From assembly GCF_015690345.1 (NCBI RefSeq), contig NZ_JADPUN010000331.1:1-33805 (forward strand): DNA of 33,805 bases, written 5' to 3'. A model generated the notes under the pieces. It did no database searches. It was not told where the DNA came from and saw only the letters and a program-made list of their open reading frames with translations. Shown piece by piece: positions 1 through 7,124 of the stretch; within the stretch, counting starts at the first letter, position 1; the number at the start of each line of letters is the position of its first letter. Both the position numbers and the translations under genes were made by a program. The stretch comes from Plantactinospora alkalitolerans (GTDB taxonomy: Bacteria > Actinomycetota > Actinomycetes > Mycobacteriales > Micromonosporaceae).

Positions 1-54
1 GATCCGCATGTTCGCCCCCTGGATCCGCATGTCCGCCCCCTGGATCCGCATGTG
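1..54. repeat. 21-bp tandem repeat at left edge, about 2.5 copies
   Basis: Two full 21-bp units (1-21, 22-42) that begin GATCCGCATGT and end CGCCCCCTG are followed by a partial third unit. The units differ at one base. The array is cut by the window edge, so its true length is unknown. It lies upstream of leuB in non-coding sequence and resembles the intergenic arrays at 3422-3516 and 8169-8231. Confidence 0.8.
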
Positions 55-147
55 CTCCTTGCCCTCCTCGGGCCATTGCCGCTCACGATAAGCAGCGAAA
101 ATGGCTACACCATGAATGCTGCCTGAGAAGGTCCTGTGCAGTTGATT

Positions 148-162
148 TCCCAGATTCTGGGA
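148..162. promoter_or_regulatory. Inverted repeat upstream of leuB
   Basis: TCCCAG-ATT-CTGGGA forms a perfect 6-bp inverted repeat about 70 nt before the leuB start, next to a TTGATT that could act as a -35 box, although no well-spaced -10 was found. It could be an operator or an RNA hairpin. The rest of 55-230 shows no gene; its only other features are small G/C-rich palindromes. Confidence 0.3.
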
Positions 163-230
163 GCGCCGTACCGGGAGCCGGGACGGTCCCTTAACGTTCC
201 TTAGACAGGACGAAGGCAAGGGAGCTGGAC

Positions 231-1268
231 GTGGCGGTGGCGCGGATCGCGGTGGTGGCTGGTGACGGCATCGGGCCGGAGGTGGTCGCGCAGGCCCGCA
301 AGGTGCTCGACGCCGTCCTGCCAGGCATCGAGGCCACCGAGTACGACCTCGGTGCGGCACGGTACCACCGCACCGGTGAGGTGCTTCCGGACTCCGTGCT
401 CGCGGAACTGGCCGGTTACGACGCCATCCTGCTCGGCGCGGTCGGCGACCCCACCGTTCCGCCGGGCGTACTGGAACGGGGCCTGCTGCTCAAGCTCCGG
501 TTCGAGTTCGACCAGTACGTCAACCTCCGGCCGTCGCGCCTCTGGCCCGGCACCACGGGCCCGCTGGCCAGCGTGAAGCCGAACGAGATCGACCTGGTCG
601 TCGTCCGGGAGGGCACCGAGGGCCTGTACGCCGGGGCCGGTGGTGTGCTGCACCGGGACACCCCCGCCGAGGTGGCCACCGAGGAGAGCCTGAACACCCG
701 GCACGGCGTCGAGCGGGTGATCCGGGACGCGTTCGCCCGGGCCGGTCGCCGGGAACGCCGCAAGGTCACCCTGGTCCACAAGACCAACGTGCTGACCCAC
801 GCCGGCTCGCTCTGGGCCCGCGCCTTCGCCACGGTCGCCGCCGAGCACCCCGACATCGAGACCGAGTACCAGCACGTCGACGCCGCCGCGATGTTCCTGG
901 TCACCCAGCCGCAGCGCTACGACGTGGTGGTCACCGACAACCTCTTCGGCGACATCCTCACCGACATCGCCGCCGCCGTCACCGGTGGGATCGGCCTGGC
1001 GGCGAGCGGCAGCATCAACCCGGAACGGGCGTACCCGTCGATGTTCGAGCCGGTGCACGGCTCGGCGCCGGACATCGCCGGGCAGGGCGTGGCGGATCCC
1101 GCCGCCGCCGTCCTCTCCACCGCGCTGCTCCTCGACCACCTGGGCCACTCCGACGCCGCCCGCCGAGTAACCGAGGCGGTCGCCGCCGAACTGGCTGCCC
1201 GTACCTCGGGCACGCCGCGGCGTACCGCCGACATCGGAGACCGGCTCGCCGCCTCCGCGGCGTCCTGA
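231..1268 (+). CDS. leuB: 3-isopropylmalate dehydrogenase
   Basis: Cytoplasmic NAD-dependent enzyme that oxidises and decarboxylates 3-isopropylmalate to 2-oxoisocaproate in leucine synthesis; the same enzyme is expected to handle methylmalate made downstream of CimA. The 345 residues match the usual LeuB length. Visible motifs are N-terminal [28 protein letters not shown], the Lys/Asn segment [10 protein letters not shown], the metal-binding stretch [13 protein letters not shown] and the C-terminal [12 protein letters not shown]. The GTG start is chosen because AAGGGAG lies about 6 nt upstream and the protein begins directly at the first beta strand. ilvE follows after about 200 nt, so the two may have separate promoters. 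Confidence 0.96.
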   Translation: MAVARIAVVAGDGIGPEVVAQARKVLDAVLPGIEATEYDLGAARYHRTGEVLPDSVLAELAGYDAILLGAVGDPTVPPGVLERGLLLKLRFEFDQYVNLRPSRLWPGTTGPLASVKPNEIDLVVVREGTEGLYAGAGGVLHRDTPAEVATEESLNTRHGVERVIRDAFARAGRRERRKVTLVHKTNVLTHAGSLWARAFATVAAEHPDIETEYQHVDAAAMFLVTQPQRYDVVVTDNLFGDILTDIAAAVTGGIGLAASGSINPERAYPSMFEPVHGSAPDIAGQGVADPAAAVLSTALLLDHLGHSDAARRVTEAVAAELAARTSGTPRRTADIGDRLAASAAS

Positions 1269-1426
1269 CCCGGAAGATCCCTCAGACGCCTCCGGCCCGC
1301 CCGAGTGGCGGCCGTTCCGGTGCCGGATCTGCGCGAAGGTGCGGTGGAAGGTTCTCCGTTCGAGCGGAGAGTCGAGGTTGAACGACCGTTCGGGTAAGTT
1401 TCAGTCACAAGTCCCACTTCCCGGCC

Positions 1427-1461
1427 CACCCATGCCTGGGTGCCGGTTCCCTGCATGGAGG
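1427..1461 (+). promoter_or_regulatory. Hairpin overlapping the ilvE ribosome binding site
   Basis: CCATGC (1430-1435) can pair with GCATGG (1453-1458), and an inner GGG/CCC pairing is possible. The 3' arm covers the first bases of the GGAGG Shine-Dalgarno (1457-1461) of ilvE. An alternative small hairpin, CACCCA/TGGGTG (1427-1442), would leave the site free. Regulation is inference. The remainder of 1269-1426 holds only a weak TAAGTT (1395-1400) -10 candidate and a 6-bp hairpin at 1353-1370. Confidence 0.3.
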
Positions 1462-1469
1462 TCAGCGCG

Positions 1470-2567
1470 ATGAGCGGTGGTGACAAGCTCGACTTCGAGA
1501 TCCGTCCGAATCCTCAGCCGGTAGCCCTCGCCGAACGCGACGCGCTGATGGCGAACCCGGGATTCGGTCGGGTCTTCACCGACCACATGGTCACCGTCCG
1601 GTACGCCGAGGGCAAGGGCTGGTACGACGCCCGGGTGGAGGCCCGGGCTCCGATCCCGATGGACCCGGCCAGCGCGGTGCTGCACTACGCCCAGGAGATC
1701 TTCGAGGGGTTGAAGGCGTACCGCGCCGTCGACGGCTCGGTGACGATGTTCCGGCCGGACGCCAACGCCGCCCGGTTCGCGGAATCGGCCCGCCGGATGG
1801 CGATGCCGCCCCTGCCGCAGCAGGTCTTCCTCGACTCGCTGCGCCACCTGATCGAGATCGACCGGGCCTGGCTGCCGAACACCGAGGAGGGCAGCCTCTA
1901 CCTCCGACCGTTCATGTTCGCCAACGAGGTCTTCCTCGGTGTGCGCCCGTCCAACGAGTACCTCTACGTGCTGATCGGTTCGCCGGTCGACTCGTACTTC
2001 GCCCGGGGCGTGCAGCCGGTCAACGTCTGGGTCTCCCCGACCTACACCCGGGCGGCACCGGGCGGCACCGGCGAGGCCAAGTGCGGGGGCAACTACGCCG
2101 CCTCGCTGGCCGCCCAGGCCGAGGCGAGCGAACACGGCTGCGAGCAGGTGGTCTTCCTGGACGCAGCGGAGCGTAAGTACGTCGACGAGCTGACCGGGAT
2201 GAACATCTTCTTCGTCTACGACGACGGCTCGTTGGTCACCCCGCCGCTGGGCGGCACCATCCTGCAGGGCATCACCCGGGATTCGGTGATGACCCTGGCC
2301 CGGGCGGCCGGGCGGACGGTGGTCGAGCGGCCGGTGGCGTTCGACCAGTGGCAGGCCGACGTGGCCAGTGGCCGGCTGCGGGAGGTGTTCGCCTGCGGCA
2401 CGGCCGCGGTGATCACCCCGATCGGCGTCGTGCGCCATCCCGACGGGGAGTTCAGCATCGCCGACGGCCGGCCGGGAGAGGTCACCATGGGCCTGCGACA
2501 GAACCTGGTCGACCTCCAGCGGGGCCGGGCCGAGGACGTCAACGGCTGGATCCACCGCATCCGGTGA
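1470..2567 (+). CDS. ilvE: Branched-chain amino acid aminotransferase
   Basis: PLP-dependent fold-type IV transaminase that interconverts Leu, Ile and Val with their 2-oxo acids using glutamate/2-oxoglutarate, the last step of all three pathways. It has 365 residues, a typical length for the actinobacterial/eukaryotic-like BCAT type. The PLP lysine is K204 in GEAKCGGNYAASL, followed by YVDELTGMNIFFV and the phosphate-binding ACGTAAVITPIG. ATG 1470 is preferred over the in-frame GTG at 1440 because GGAGG (1457-1461) stands 8 nt before it. It follows leuB on the same strand and converges on the phosphatase gene. Confidence 0.95.
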   Translation: MSGGDKLDFEIRPNPQPVALAERDALMANPGFGRVFTDHMVTVRYAEGKGWYDARVEARAPIPMDPASAVLHYAQEIFEGLKAYRAVDGSVTMFRPDANAARFAESARRMAMPPLPQQVFLDSLRHLIEIDRAWLPNTEEGSLYLRPFMFANEVFLGVRPSNEYLYVLIGSPVDSYFARGVQPVNVWVSPTYTRAAPGGTGEAKCGGNYAASLAAQAEASEHGCEQVVFLDAAERKYVDELTGMNIFFVYDDGSLVTPPLGGTILQGITRDSVMTLARAAGRTVVERPVAFDQWQADVASGRLREVFACGTAAVITPIGVVRHPDGEFSIADGRPGEVTMGLRQNLVDLQRGRAEDVNGWIHRIR

Positions 2568-2610
2568 GCCGGACCGGACCGGGCCAGTTCCGGCCCAGTC
2601 CGGTCTGACC

Positions 2611-2647
2611 TGACCTGAGTCGGGCCGGACCAGTCCGGCTCAGGTCA
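2611..2647. terminator. Bidirectional terminator between ilvE and the phosphatase gene
   Basis: TGACCTGAG (2611-2619) pairs perfectly with CTCAGGTCA (2639-2647), with an inner GCCGGA/TCCGGC stem. It lies between two convergent genes and its 3' arm includes the phosphatase stop codon. There is no T tract, as is common for actinobacterial hairpin terminators. Confidence 0.55.
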
Positions 2648-3380
2648 GCAGGTGGGCGCGGAGGTCGTCGATCCGCGCGGGGTCGAGGCCGGCGTCGAGC
2701 AGGTACCGTTCCGCCGACCCGTGGCGGTCCCGCAGTTCGCCGAGGAAGATGGTCATCGCCTCGGCCGGGCATCCCACGAAGGGCGGGAACACCGGGTTCG
2801 TGTCCGGCTGGGTGGTGGCGATCCACTCGCTGAACCGGGCCGAGCCCTCGACGCTCCGGGCGTAGTCCTCGGCGATGTCCTCGTCGGCGACCCCGAGCAC
2901 CGACAGGGTCAGCGCGCAGACCACTCCGGTCCGGTCCTTGCCGGCCACGCAGTGCACCAGTGCCGGGGCGGCCTGCGCGTCGGCGATCACCTCGATCGCC
3001 GCGACCAGCCCGGCCGACCCGGTGGTGGCGAGGTCGTGGTAGCGCTCGGCCAGGTAGCGGGCCAGGCCCAGTTCCTCGGAGTACGCCGACTCCTCCCAGA
3101 ACGCGTGTTCGGGGTGGATGTGGTGGTAGGCCAGGCCGTCGTAGCTGGGTACCCGGCCGTGCCGGCGTACCTCGGACGGGCGGCGCAGGTCGATCACGGT
3201 GCGGATGCCGAGCGCGGCGAACGCCTTCCGGTCGTCGCCGTCGATCCGGTGTGGCGAGTCCGAGCGGTACAACCGTTGCCGCTGGACCAACCGGCCGTCG
3301 AGTCCGGGGCGCCCGCCGACGTCCCGGAAGTTGAAGAGGGTGGCGAAGGCCGGCGTACGGGTCATCGGGGTCAGGTCCAC
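2640..3380 (-). CDS. Tyrosine-protein phosphatase (Y_phosphatase3 type)
   Basis: 246-residue phosphatase of the bacterial tyrosine/lipid phosphatase family. It has the N-terminal NFRDVGG signature of that family and the catalytic P-loop HCVAGKDRTG with nucleophile C144 and R150 (C-x5-R). Substrates may be phosphotyrosine proteins or phosphoinositides; the sequence does not decide. The GTG at 3380 is chosen because TACTGT stands exactly 6 nt before it, a leaderless-promoter arrangement; an internal ATG at 3365 is the alternative. It is divergent from nothing and convergent with ilvE, so it is probably monocistronic. Its insertion between ilvE and cimA looks incidental to amino acid synthesis. 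Confidence 0.88.
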   Translation of the reverse strand: MDLTPMTRTPAFATLFNFRDVGGRPGLDGRLVQRQRLYRSDSPHRIDGDDRKAFAALGIRTVIDLRRPSEVRRHGRVPSYDGLAYHHIHPEHAFWEESAYSEELGLARYLAERYHDLATTGSAGLVAAIEVIADAQAAPALVHCVAGKDRTGVVCALTLSVLGVADEDIAEDYARSVEGSARFSEWIATTQPDTNPVFPPFVGCPAEAMTIFLGELRDRHGSAERYLLDAGLDPARIDDLRAHLLT

Positions 3381-3386
3381 GCGACC

Positions 3387-3392
3387 ACAGTA
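3387..3392 (-). promoter_or_regulatory. -10 box of leaderless promoter, phosphatase gene
   Basis: On the minus strand TACTGT is followed by six bases (GGTCGC) and then the GTG start. No Shine-Dalgarno sequence is at a usable distance and the -35 is not recognisable. Confidence 0.5.
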
Positions 3393-3421
3393 ACGACTCC
3401 GTGCCGCAGGTCCCCCGTGCG

Positions 3422-3516
3422 CGAAAGGCCGGCGGGCAACGTGCACGAAAGGCCGGGAGGCAACGCGGGCGAAAGGCCGGGAGGCAATGCGCGCGAAAGG
3501 CCGGTGGGGCAAGAGG
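3422..3516. repeat. 24-bp tandem repeat, four copies
   Basis: Four imperfect 24-bp units begin at 3422, 3446, 3470 and 3494, each starting CGAAAGGCCGG. The last copy merges into the 5' arm of the terminator of the PRC-barrel gene, so the array lies just downstream of that gene on its strand. Confidence 0.85.
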
Positions 3517-3531
3517 TGCCCCCACCGGCCT
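3498..3531 (-). terminator. Terminator of the PRC-barrel gene
   Basis: A perfect 12-bp stem, AGGCCGGTGGGG (3498-3509) with CCCCACCGGCCT (3520-3531), encloses a 10-nt loop. Read on the minus strand it begins 18 nt after the PRC-barrel stop codon and ends in a short T run. Confidence 0.75.
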
Positions 3532-3549
3532 CTGACACGCGGGTCGCGC

Positions 3550-4026
3550 CTACAGGGCGCGTCCCGGCGGAACCGTCCAGCCTGGCGAGCCGTACGTGCC
3601 GCCGTAGTAGCCACCGATCTTGTCTCGGTAGGCGGGGTCCCCGTGCTCGGTCTCGTCGAACTCCGGAGCGTCCTTGATCTGTTCCTTGCTCCGGTCGACG
3701 TACACCTTCCGGTCGTCGTGGTCGACGTGGTTCACCACGCCGGCCGGCAACATGACCTTCTTGCCGAAGATCCACGGGCCGGTGTCGACCACCAGGTAGC
3801 TGGCGTTGACCTCGTGACTGGCACTGTCGATCTTGCCAATGCCGCCGTCGGTCGCCTCCACCTTGTAGCCGACCAGGTCGGCTCCGGTGACTCCGGCATC
3901 GTCGCGGTAGCGCCACGGGTCGAAGTCGCCCGACGGCGGGCCGCCCACGAAGGCGCCACCGCCGCCCTGGATCAGGGGATCCGGCGTCTGCTGCTGCGGG
4001 GTCGTCTGAGGATCGAGCCTGTCCAC
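3550..4026 (-). CDS. PRC-barrel domain protein
   Basis: 158-residue soluble protein. An N-terminal Pro/Gln/Gly-rich leader (about 1-45) precedes a PRC-barrel-like beta domain (about 47-115, GADLVGYKVEATDGGIGKID to KKVMLPAGVV and DRKVYVDRSKEQIKDAP) and a Gly/Tyr-rich tail. PRC-barrels occur in RimM, in photosynthetic reaction centre H subunits and in many stand-alone, often stress-induced, actinobacterial proteins; the exact role is unknown. GTG at 4026 is preceded by AGGAG 9 nt upstream. A possible SigB/SigF-type promoter (GTGT-N16-GGGTA) is present upstream, which would fit a stress role. Confidence 0.8.
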   Translation of the reverse strand: MDRLDPQTTPQQQTPDPLIQGGGGAFVGGPPSGDFDPWRYRDDAGVTGADLVGYKVEATDGGIGKIDSASHEVNASYLVVDTGPWIFGKKVMLPAGVVNHVDHDDRKVYVDRSKEQIKDAPEFDETEHGDPAYRDKIGGYYGGTYGSPGWTVPPGRAL

Positions 4027-4083
4027 TGGCTATCACTCCTCTTCTCGACTGTCTCGACGTTTCTCCGCTGTCCCGGAAACTCC

Positions 4084-4108
4084 TACCCAGGGGTCGCGAT
4101 CCATACAC
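4084..4108 (-). promoter_or_regulatory. Candidate SigB/SigF-type promoter of the PRC-barrel gene
   Basis: On the minus strand GTGT (4108-4105), a 16-nt spacer and GGGTA (4088-4084) fit the actinobacterial general-stress sigma pattern GNNT-N14-16-GGGTA, though the base after GGGTA is G rather than a pyrimidine. The transcript would have an untranslated leader of about 50 nt. Confidence 0.35.
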
Positions 4109-4172
4109 CACCCGGTCCCGCGATGTGGATTTCTCCTCCCAGATCCGTGGCCCGCGTGGCAGAGTACGGTCC

Positions 4173-4205
4173 GTGACCTGCTCCGCACTCATTATTGGCA
4201 ACTAG
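4173..4205 (+). CDS. Putative leader peptide of the cimA attenuator (MTCSALIIGN)
   Basis: Ten-codon reading frame starting with GTG and ending in CTC-ATT-ATT-GGC-AAC-TAG, so the last residues are Leu-Ile-Ile-Gly-Asn. ATT is a rare Ile codon in this GC-rich sequence, where Ile is almost always ATC, so two in a row are striking. It is followed by a hairpin (4205-4233) and an intrinsic terminator (4235-4270) ahead of cimA. No Shine-Dalgarno is visible. CAGAGT or TACGGT just upstream could be a -10 box for a leaderless or very short leader transcript. The same frame stays open upstream to a GTG at 4125, so the start is uncertain. The role is inferred by analogy with known actinobacterial ilv/leu leader peptides. 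Confidence 0.5.
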   Translation: MTCSALIIGN

Positions 4206-4233
4206 CGCGCCGGCGACCTCGGGCCGAGCGCGC
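4205..4233 (+). promoter_or_regulatory. Leader hairpin upstream of the cimA terminator
   Basis: GCGCGC (4205-4210) pairs with GCGCGC (4228-4233) and CGGC (4211-4214) with GCCG (4223-4226), with one bulged A: ten base pairs that start at the last base of the leader-peptide stop codon. The loop GACCTCGG repeats the GACCTC that begins the terminator's 5' arm, so it could compete for the 3' arm in an alternative fold. Confidence 0.5.
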
Positions 4234-4234
4234 A

Positions 4235-4270
4235 GACCTCCCGCATTCGCGGGGGGTCATTTTGTTTGTC
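4235..4270 (+). terminator. Intrinsic terminator inside the cimA leader (attenuator)
   Basis: GACCTCCCGC (4235-4244), loop ATTC and GCGGGGGGTC (4249-4258) form ten continuous pairs with one G-U, followed by ATTTTGTTTGT. This is the only T-tailed textbook terminator in the first 25 kb. It faces cimA (start 4321) and has no plus-strand gene before it back to ilvE at 2567, so it most plausibly acts as an attenuator of cimA. Confidence 0.75.
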
Positions 4271-4320
4271 GGGCCGGGCGACATCGGAGCAGGGGCTGCG
4301 CAGCTCTCGAAGGAGATCAA

Positions 4321-5910
4321 ATGACGTACCAGGTGTTCGACACGACGCTGCGCGACGGGGCACAGCGCGAGGGGATCAGCTACTCGGTCGTCGACAAACT
4401 GGCGGTGGCCCGACTGCTGGACGAGTTCGGCGTCGGTTTCATCGAGGGCGGCTGGCCGGGGGCGATGCCGAAGGACACCGAGTTCTTCCGCCGGGCCCGG
4501 ACCGAACTCGACCTCAAGCACGCCCTCCTGGTCGCCTTCGGCTCGACCCGCAAGGCCGGACTCGACGTGGCCGCCGATCCGCAGGTCCGGGCACTGCTCG
4601 ACGCCCAGACCCCGGTGGTGTGCCTGGTCGGCAAGTCCGACATCCGGCACGTCGAGCGGGCGCTGCGGACCACCGGGGCCGAGAACCTGGCGATGGTCCG
4701 GGACAGCGTGGCCCACCTCGTCGCCGAGGGCCGCCGGGTCTTCCTGGACTGCGAGCACTTCTTCGACGGCTTCCGGTACGACCCGGCGTACACCTCGTCC
4801 GTGGTCGAGACCGCGCTCGAGGCCGGCGCCGAGGTCGTCGTGCTGTGCGACACCAACGGCGGGATGCTGCCGTCCCAGGTGACCGGGGCGATCGGCGACC
4901 TGACCGAGCGGCTGGGCGTCTCCCCGGCGCGGCTCGGCATCCACACCCAGAACGACACCGGCTGTGCGGTGGCGAACACCATCGCCGCCGTCGAGGCCGG
5001 GGTACGGCACTTCCAGGGCACCGCCAACGGCTACGGCGAACGTCCCGGCAACGCGGACCTGTTCGCGGTCGTCGCGAACCTGCAACTCAAGCTCGGGCTG
5101 CCTGTCCTACCGGACCGGTGCCTGACGCAGATGGTGCGCGTCGCGCACGCCATCGCGGAGATCGCCAATATCGCCCCCGACACCCACCAGGCCTACGTCG
5201 GGGCCGCTGCCTTCGCTCACAAGGCGGGGCTGCACGCGAGTGCGATCAAGGTGGATCCGCTGCTCTACAACCACGTCGACCCGGCGGTTGTGGGCAACGA
5301 CATGCGGATCCTGGTGACGGAGATGGCCGGCCGGGCCAGCATCGAGCTGAAGAGCCGTGAGCTCGGGCTGGATCTGGCCGGCCATCCCGACGCCGCCGCC
5401 CGGGTCACCAAGCGGGTGAAGGAACTCGAGGCGGGCGGCTGGTCGTTCGAGGCGGCCGACGCGTCCTTCGAACTGCTGGTCCGCAGCGAGCTGCCCGGGA
5501 TGGGCGCCGCCCGGCCGTTCGCGCTGGAGTCGTACCGGGTGCAGGTCGAGCACCGCGAGGACGGCGCGGTGGTCTCGGAGGCGACGGTCAAACTCCGGGT
5601 ACGGGGTGAGCGGGTGATCGCCACCGCCGAGGGGAACGGCCCGATCAACGCCCTCGACGAGGCGCTGCGGGTCGGGCTGCTCCGGCACTACCCCGAACTG
5701 CGCAACTTCGAGCTGGCCGACTACAAGGTACGGATCCTGGAGGGCAGCCACGGCACCGGCGCGATCACGCGGGTGCTGGTGGAGACGACCGACAGCGGTG
5801 GCCGGGACTGGACCACGGTGGGCGTACACCCGAACGTGGTCGAGGCGAGCTGGCACGCCCTGGTCGACGCCCTGACCTACGGCGTCGCGCGTACTCCCGC
5901 GGAGGTCTGA
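4321..5910 (+). CDS. cimA: Citramalate synthase
   Basis: Cytoplasmic DRE-TIM metallolyase that condenses acetyl-CoA with pyruvate to (R)-citramalate, opening the threonine-independent route to 2-oxobutyrate and isoleucine. It has 529 residues: a catalytic TIM barrel (about 1-280; DTTLRDGAQREG at 7-18, VVLCDTNGGMLPSQV, GTANGYGERPGN), a linker and a C-terminal LeuA dimer/regulatory domain (about 390-520; GNGPINALDEAL, ILEGSHGTGAITRVLVET) where isoleucine feedback is expected. ATG 4321 is chosen for AAGGAG 5 nt upstream. The usual HxHND metal-binding motif reads HTQND (H208, Q210). The long leader with a terminator points to transcription attenuation. A LeuA paralogue is the alternative, but the overall pattern fits CimA better. 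Confidence 0.92.
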   Translation: MTYQVFDTTLRDGAQREGISYSVVDKLAVARLLDEFGVGFIEGGWPGAMPKDTEFFRRARTELDLKHALLVAFGSTRKAGLDVAADPQVRALLDAQTPVVCLVGKSDIRHVERALRTTGAENLAMVRDSVAHLVAEGRRVFLDCEHFFDGFRYDPAYTSSVVETALEAGAEVVVLCDTNGGMLPSQVTGAIGDLTERLGVSPARLGIHTQNDTGCAVANTIAAVEAGVRHFQGTANGYGERPGNADLFAVVANLQLKLGLPVLPDRCLTQMVRVAHAIAEIANIAPDTHQAYVGAAAFAHKAGLHASAIKVDPLLYNHVDPAVVGNDMRILVTEMAGRASIELKSRELGLDLAGHPDAAARVTKRVKELEAGGWSFEAADASFELLVRSELPGMGAARPFALESYRVQVEHREDGAVVSEATVKLRVRGERVIATAEGNGPINALDEALRVGLLRHYPELRNFELADYKVRILEGSHGTGAITRVLVETTDSGGRDWTTVGVHPNVVEASWHALVDALTYGVARTPAEV

Positions 5911-5945
5911 GCGCCCCCGCCCGTACCGGATCGGATTTCGCTCCG

Positions 5946-5984
5946 ACGGCCCCGCTCACGGCGATGACCCGTGAGCGGGGCCGT
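5946..5984 (+). terminator. Terminator downstream of cimA
   Basis: A perfect 16-bp stem, ACGGCCCCGCTCACGG (5946-5961) with CCGTGAGCGGGGCCGT (5969-5984), has a 7-nt loop and starts 35 nt after the cimA stop. It has no T tract. Confidence 0.8.
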
Positions 5985-6450
5985 CCGCGTCTGCCCACTC
6001 CAATTCCATCCGGTACGGAGAAAACGTGAGACCCGAATGTGGCGGATATTTCTTTCGGGTTCGGGCGGCGCCAACGTGACTGGTTGTCGATGAATGGGTC
6101 GACGCCGTCCGGTCGATAACGCTATTGACCTGCGCGTTTGCTGAATGCTATGTTCGCTCATGGTTGTTGAGTGGCCACTCTAGGTAGTATCCGCCGGTGA
6201 AGGCGGGGTTCGGCCGGCGCCGGTCGGGCGTTCTCACGCCGCAGAATTCTGTGGCAATGATGCACACAGCCCTCGCTCGCCTATTTATCGGTCCCGGGTG
6301 CGCCCTACTCGGAAATTGCCGACCAATCCATTGTCGATCGCGGGTCGGGTCGTGCGCGGGGTTATGTCGGAGCAGTAAGGCGTAGATAAGGACCATCTCC
6401 ATCGTCGGTAAGACCATCACCATCCTGGGTAGAAAGAAAGAGATGACGTC
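5985..6450 (+). promoter_or_regulatory. Long AT-richer upstream region of the secreted 171-aa gene
   Basis: About 465 nt without a convincing gene and visibly richer in A/T than its surroundings. It contains TAGTAT (6185-6190), a possible -10 box with a poor -35, and two copies of GACCATCnCCATC (6391-6403, 6412-6424) exactly 21 bp apart, about two helix turns, which could be a tandem regulator site. ATGACGTCAT (6443-6452), a perfect 10-bp palindrome, overlaps the ATG start of the following gene. Confidence 0.35.
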
Positions 6451-6966
6451 ATGGCCAGAATCTTTGGGCGCAAATCGATCCTGCTCGTCGTCGGGGCGCT
6501 TGCGCTGACCCTCGTCGGTGGCGGCATCGCCGTCGCCGCGCCGGACCAGCGCGACGACCCCGGTGCCGTCCGGATCAACGGCCGGGTGGTCCAGCAACCG
6601 CAGGTCACCCAGGCCGACATCGACCAGGCGAAGGCCGCGCTGGTCAAGGGCAGTCCGGGTGTACAGGCGGCGAGCGCGACACTGCTCGCCGTCGTCAGTG
6701 CCAACGGCGGTCTGGTCCGTGGCGACCAGGCGGTCTCGGTGACCTCGCTGGGCGTCGGCCTGTACCAGGTGGTGTTCAACGTGCCGGTGAACACCGGCGT
6801 CTTCCTGGGGACGATCGGGCTGACCGGCAGCGTCGGAACCTCTCCCACCGGCTTCATCTCGGTCGTCGGCCGGACCAACCTGGCGCAGGGGGTCTTCGTG
6901 CAGACCTGGAACCAGTCCGGTAACCCGGCCAACCGGAGCTTCCACCTGGCCGTACACCTTCAGTGA
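6451..6966 (+). CDS. Secreted protein of unknown function
   Basis: 171 residues. A classical signal peptide (basic MARIFGRK, hydrophobic core about 9-27, cleavage likely after AVAA at about 30) precedes a mature domain of about 140 residues rich in Val, Gly, Thr and Asn that looks all-beta, without cysteines or a catalytic motif I can name. It ends in RSFHLAVHLQ. The family is not recognised. The ribosome binding site is weak (GAAAGAG), so the start rests mainly on the signal peptide. It has its own promoter region and terminator, so it appears monocistronic. Confidence 0.75.
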   Translation: MARIFGRKSILLVVGALALTLVGGGIAVAAPDQRDDPGAVRINGRVVQQPQVTQADIDQAKAALVKGSPGVQAASATLLAVVSANGGLVRGDQAVSVTSLGVGLYQVVFNVPVNTGVFLGTIGLTGSVGTSPTGFISVVGRTNLAQGVFVQTWNQSGNPANRSFHLAVHLQ

Positions 6967-6980
6967 TCCACGGATGAGCC

Positions 6981-7020
6981 GCTGGCCTCCGCGTCCCCGC
7001 GAACGGACGCGGAGGCCAGC
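6981..7020. terminator. Terminator shared by two convergent genes
   Basis: A perfect 16-bp stem, GCTGGCCTCCGCGTCC (6981-6996) with its complement at 7005-7020, has an 8-nt loop and begins 14 nt after the secreted-protein stop. It can also serve the convergent EEP gene. Confidence 0.8.
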
Positions 7021-7090
7021 GTCGTCCTCGCCGGCATTCGCGCCGGAACTGACACCGGCGCCGGCACCGAGACCGGTACCGGACCGACGA

Positions 7091-7124
7091 AGAGGTGTCG
7101 ATTCAGCAGAGGTGTCGATTCAGA
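7091..7124. repeat. 17-bp tandem duplication over the EEP gene stop codon
   Basis: AGAGGTGTCGATTCAG plus one variable base occurs twice head to tail (7091-7107, 7108-7124). The second copy contains the stop codon of the minus-strand gene. Confidence 0.85.

Noticed and set aside
3381-3614. N-terminal extension of the phosphatase to 3614
   Set aside because: It only translates the 24-bp repeat array into a repeated Arg/Pro/Phe peptide and runs through the terminator hairpin.
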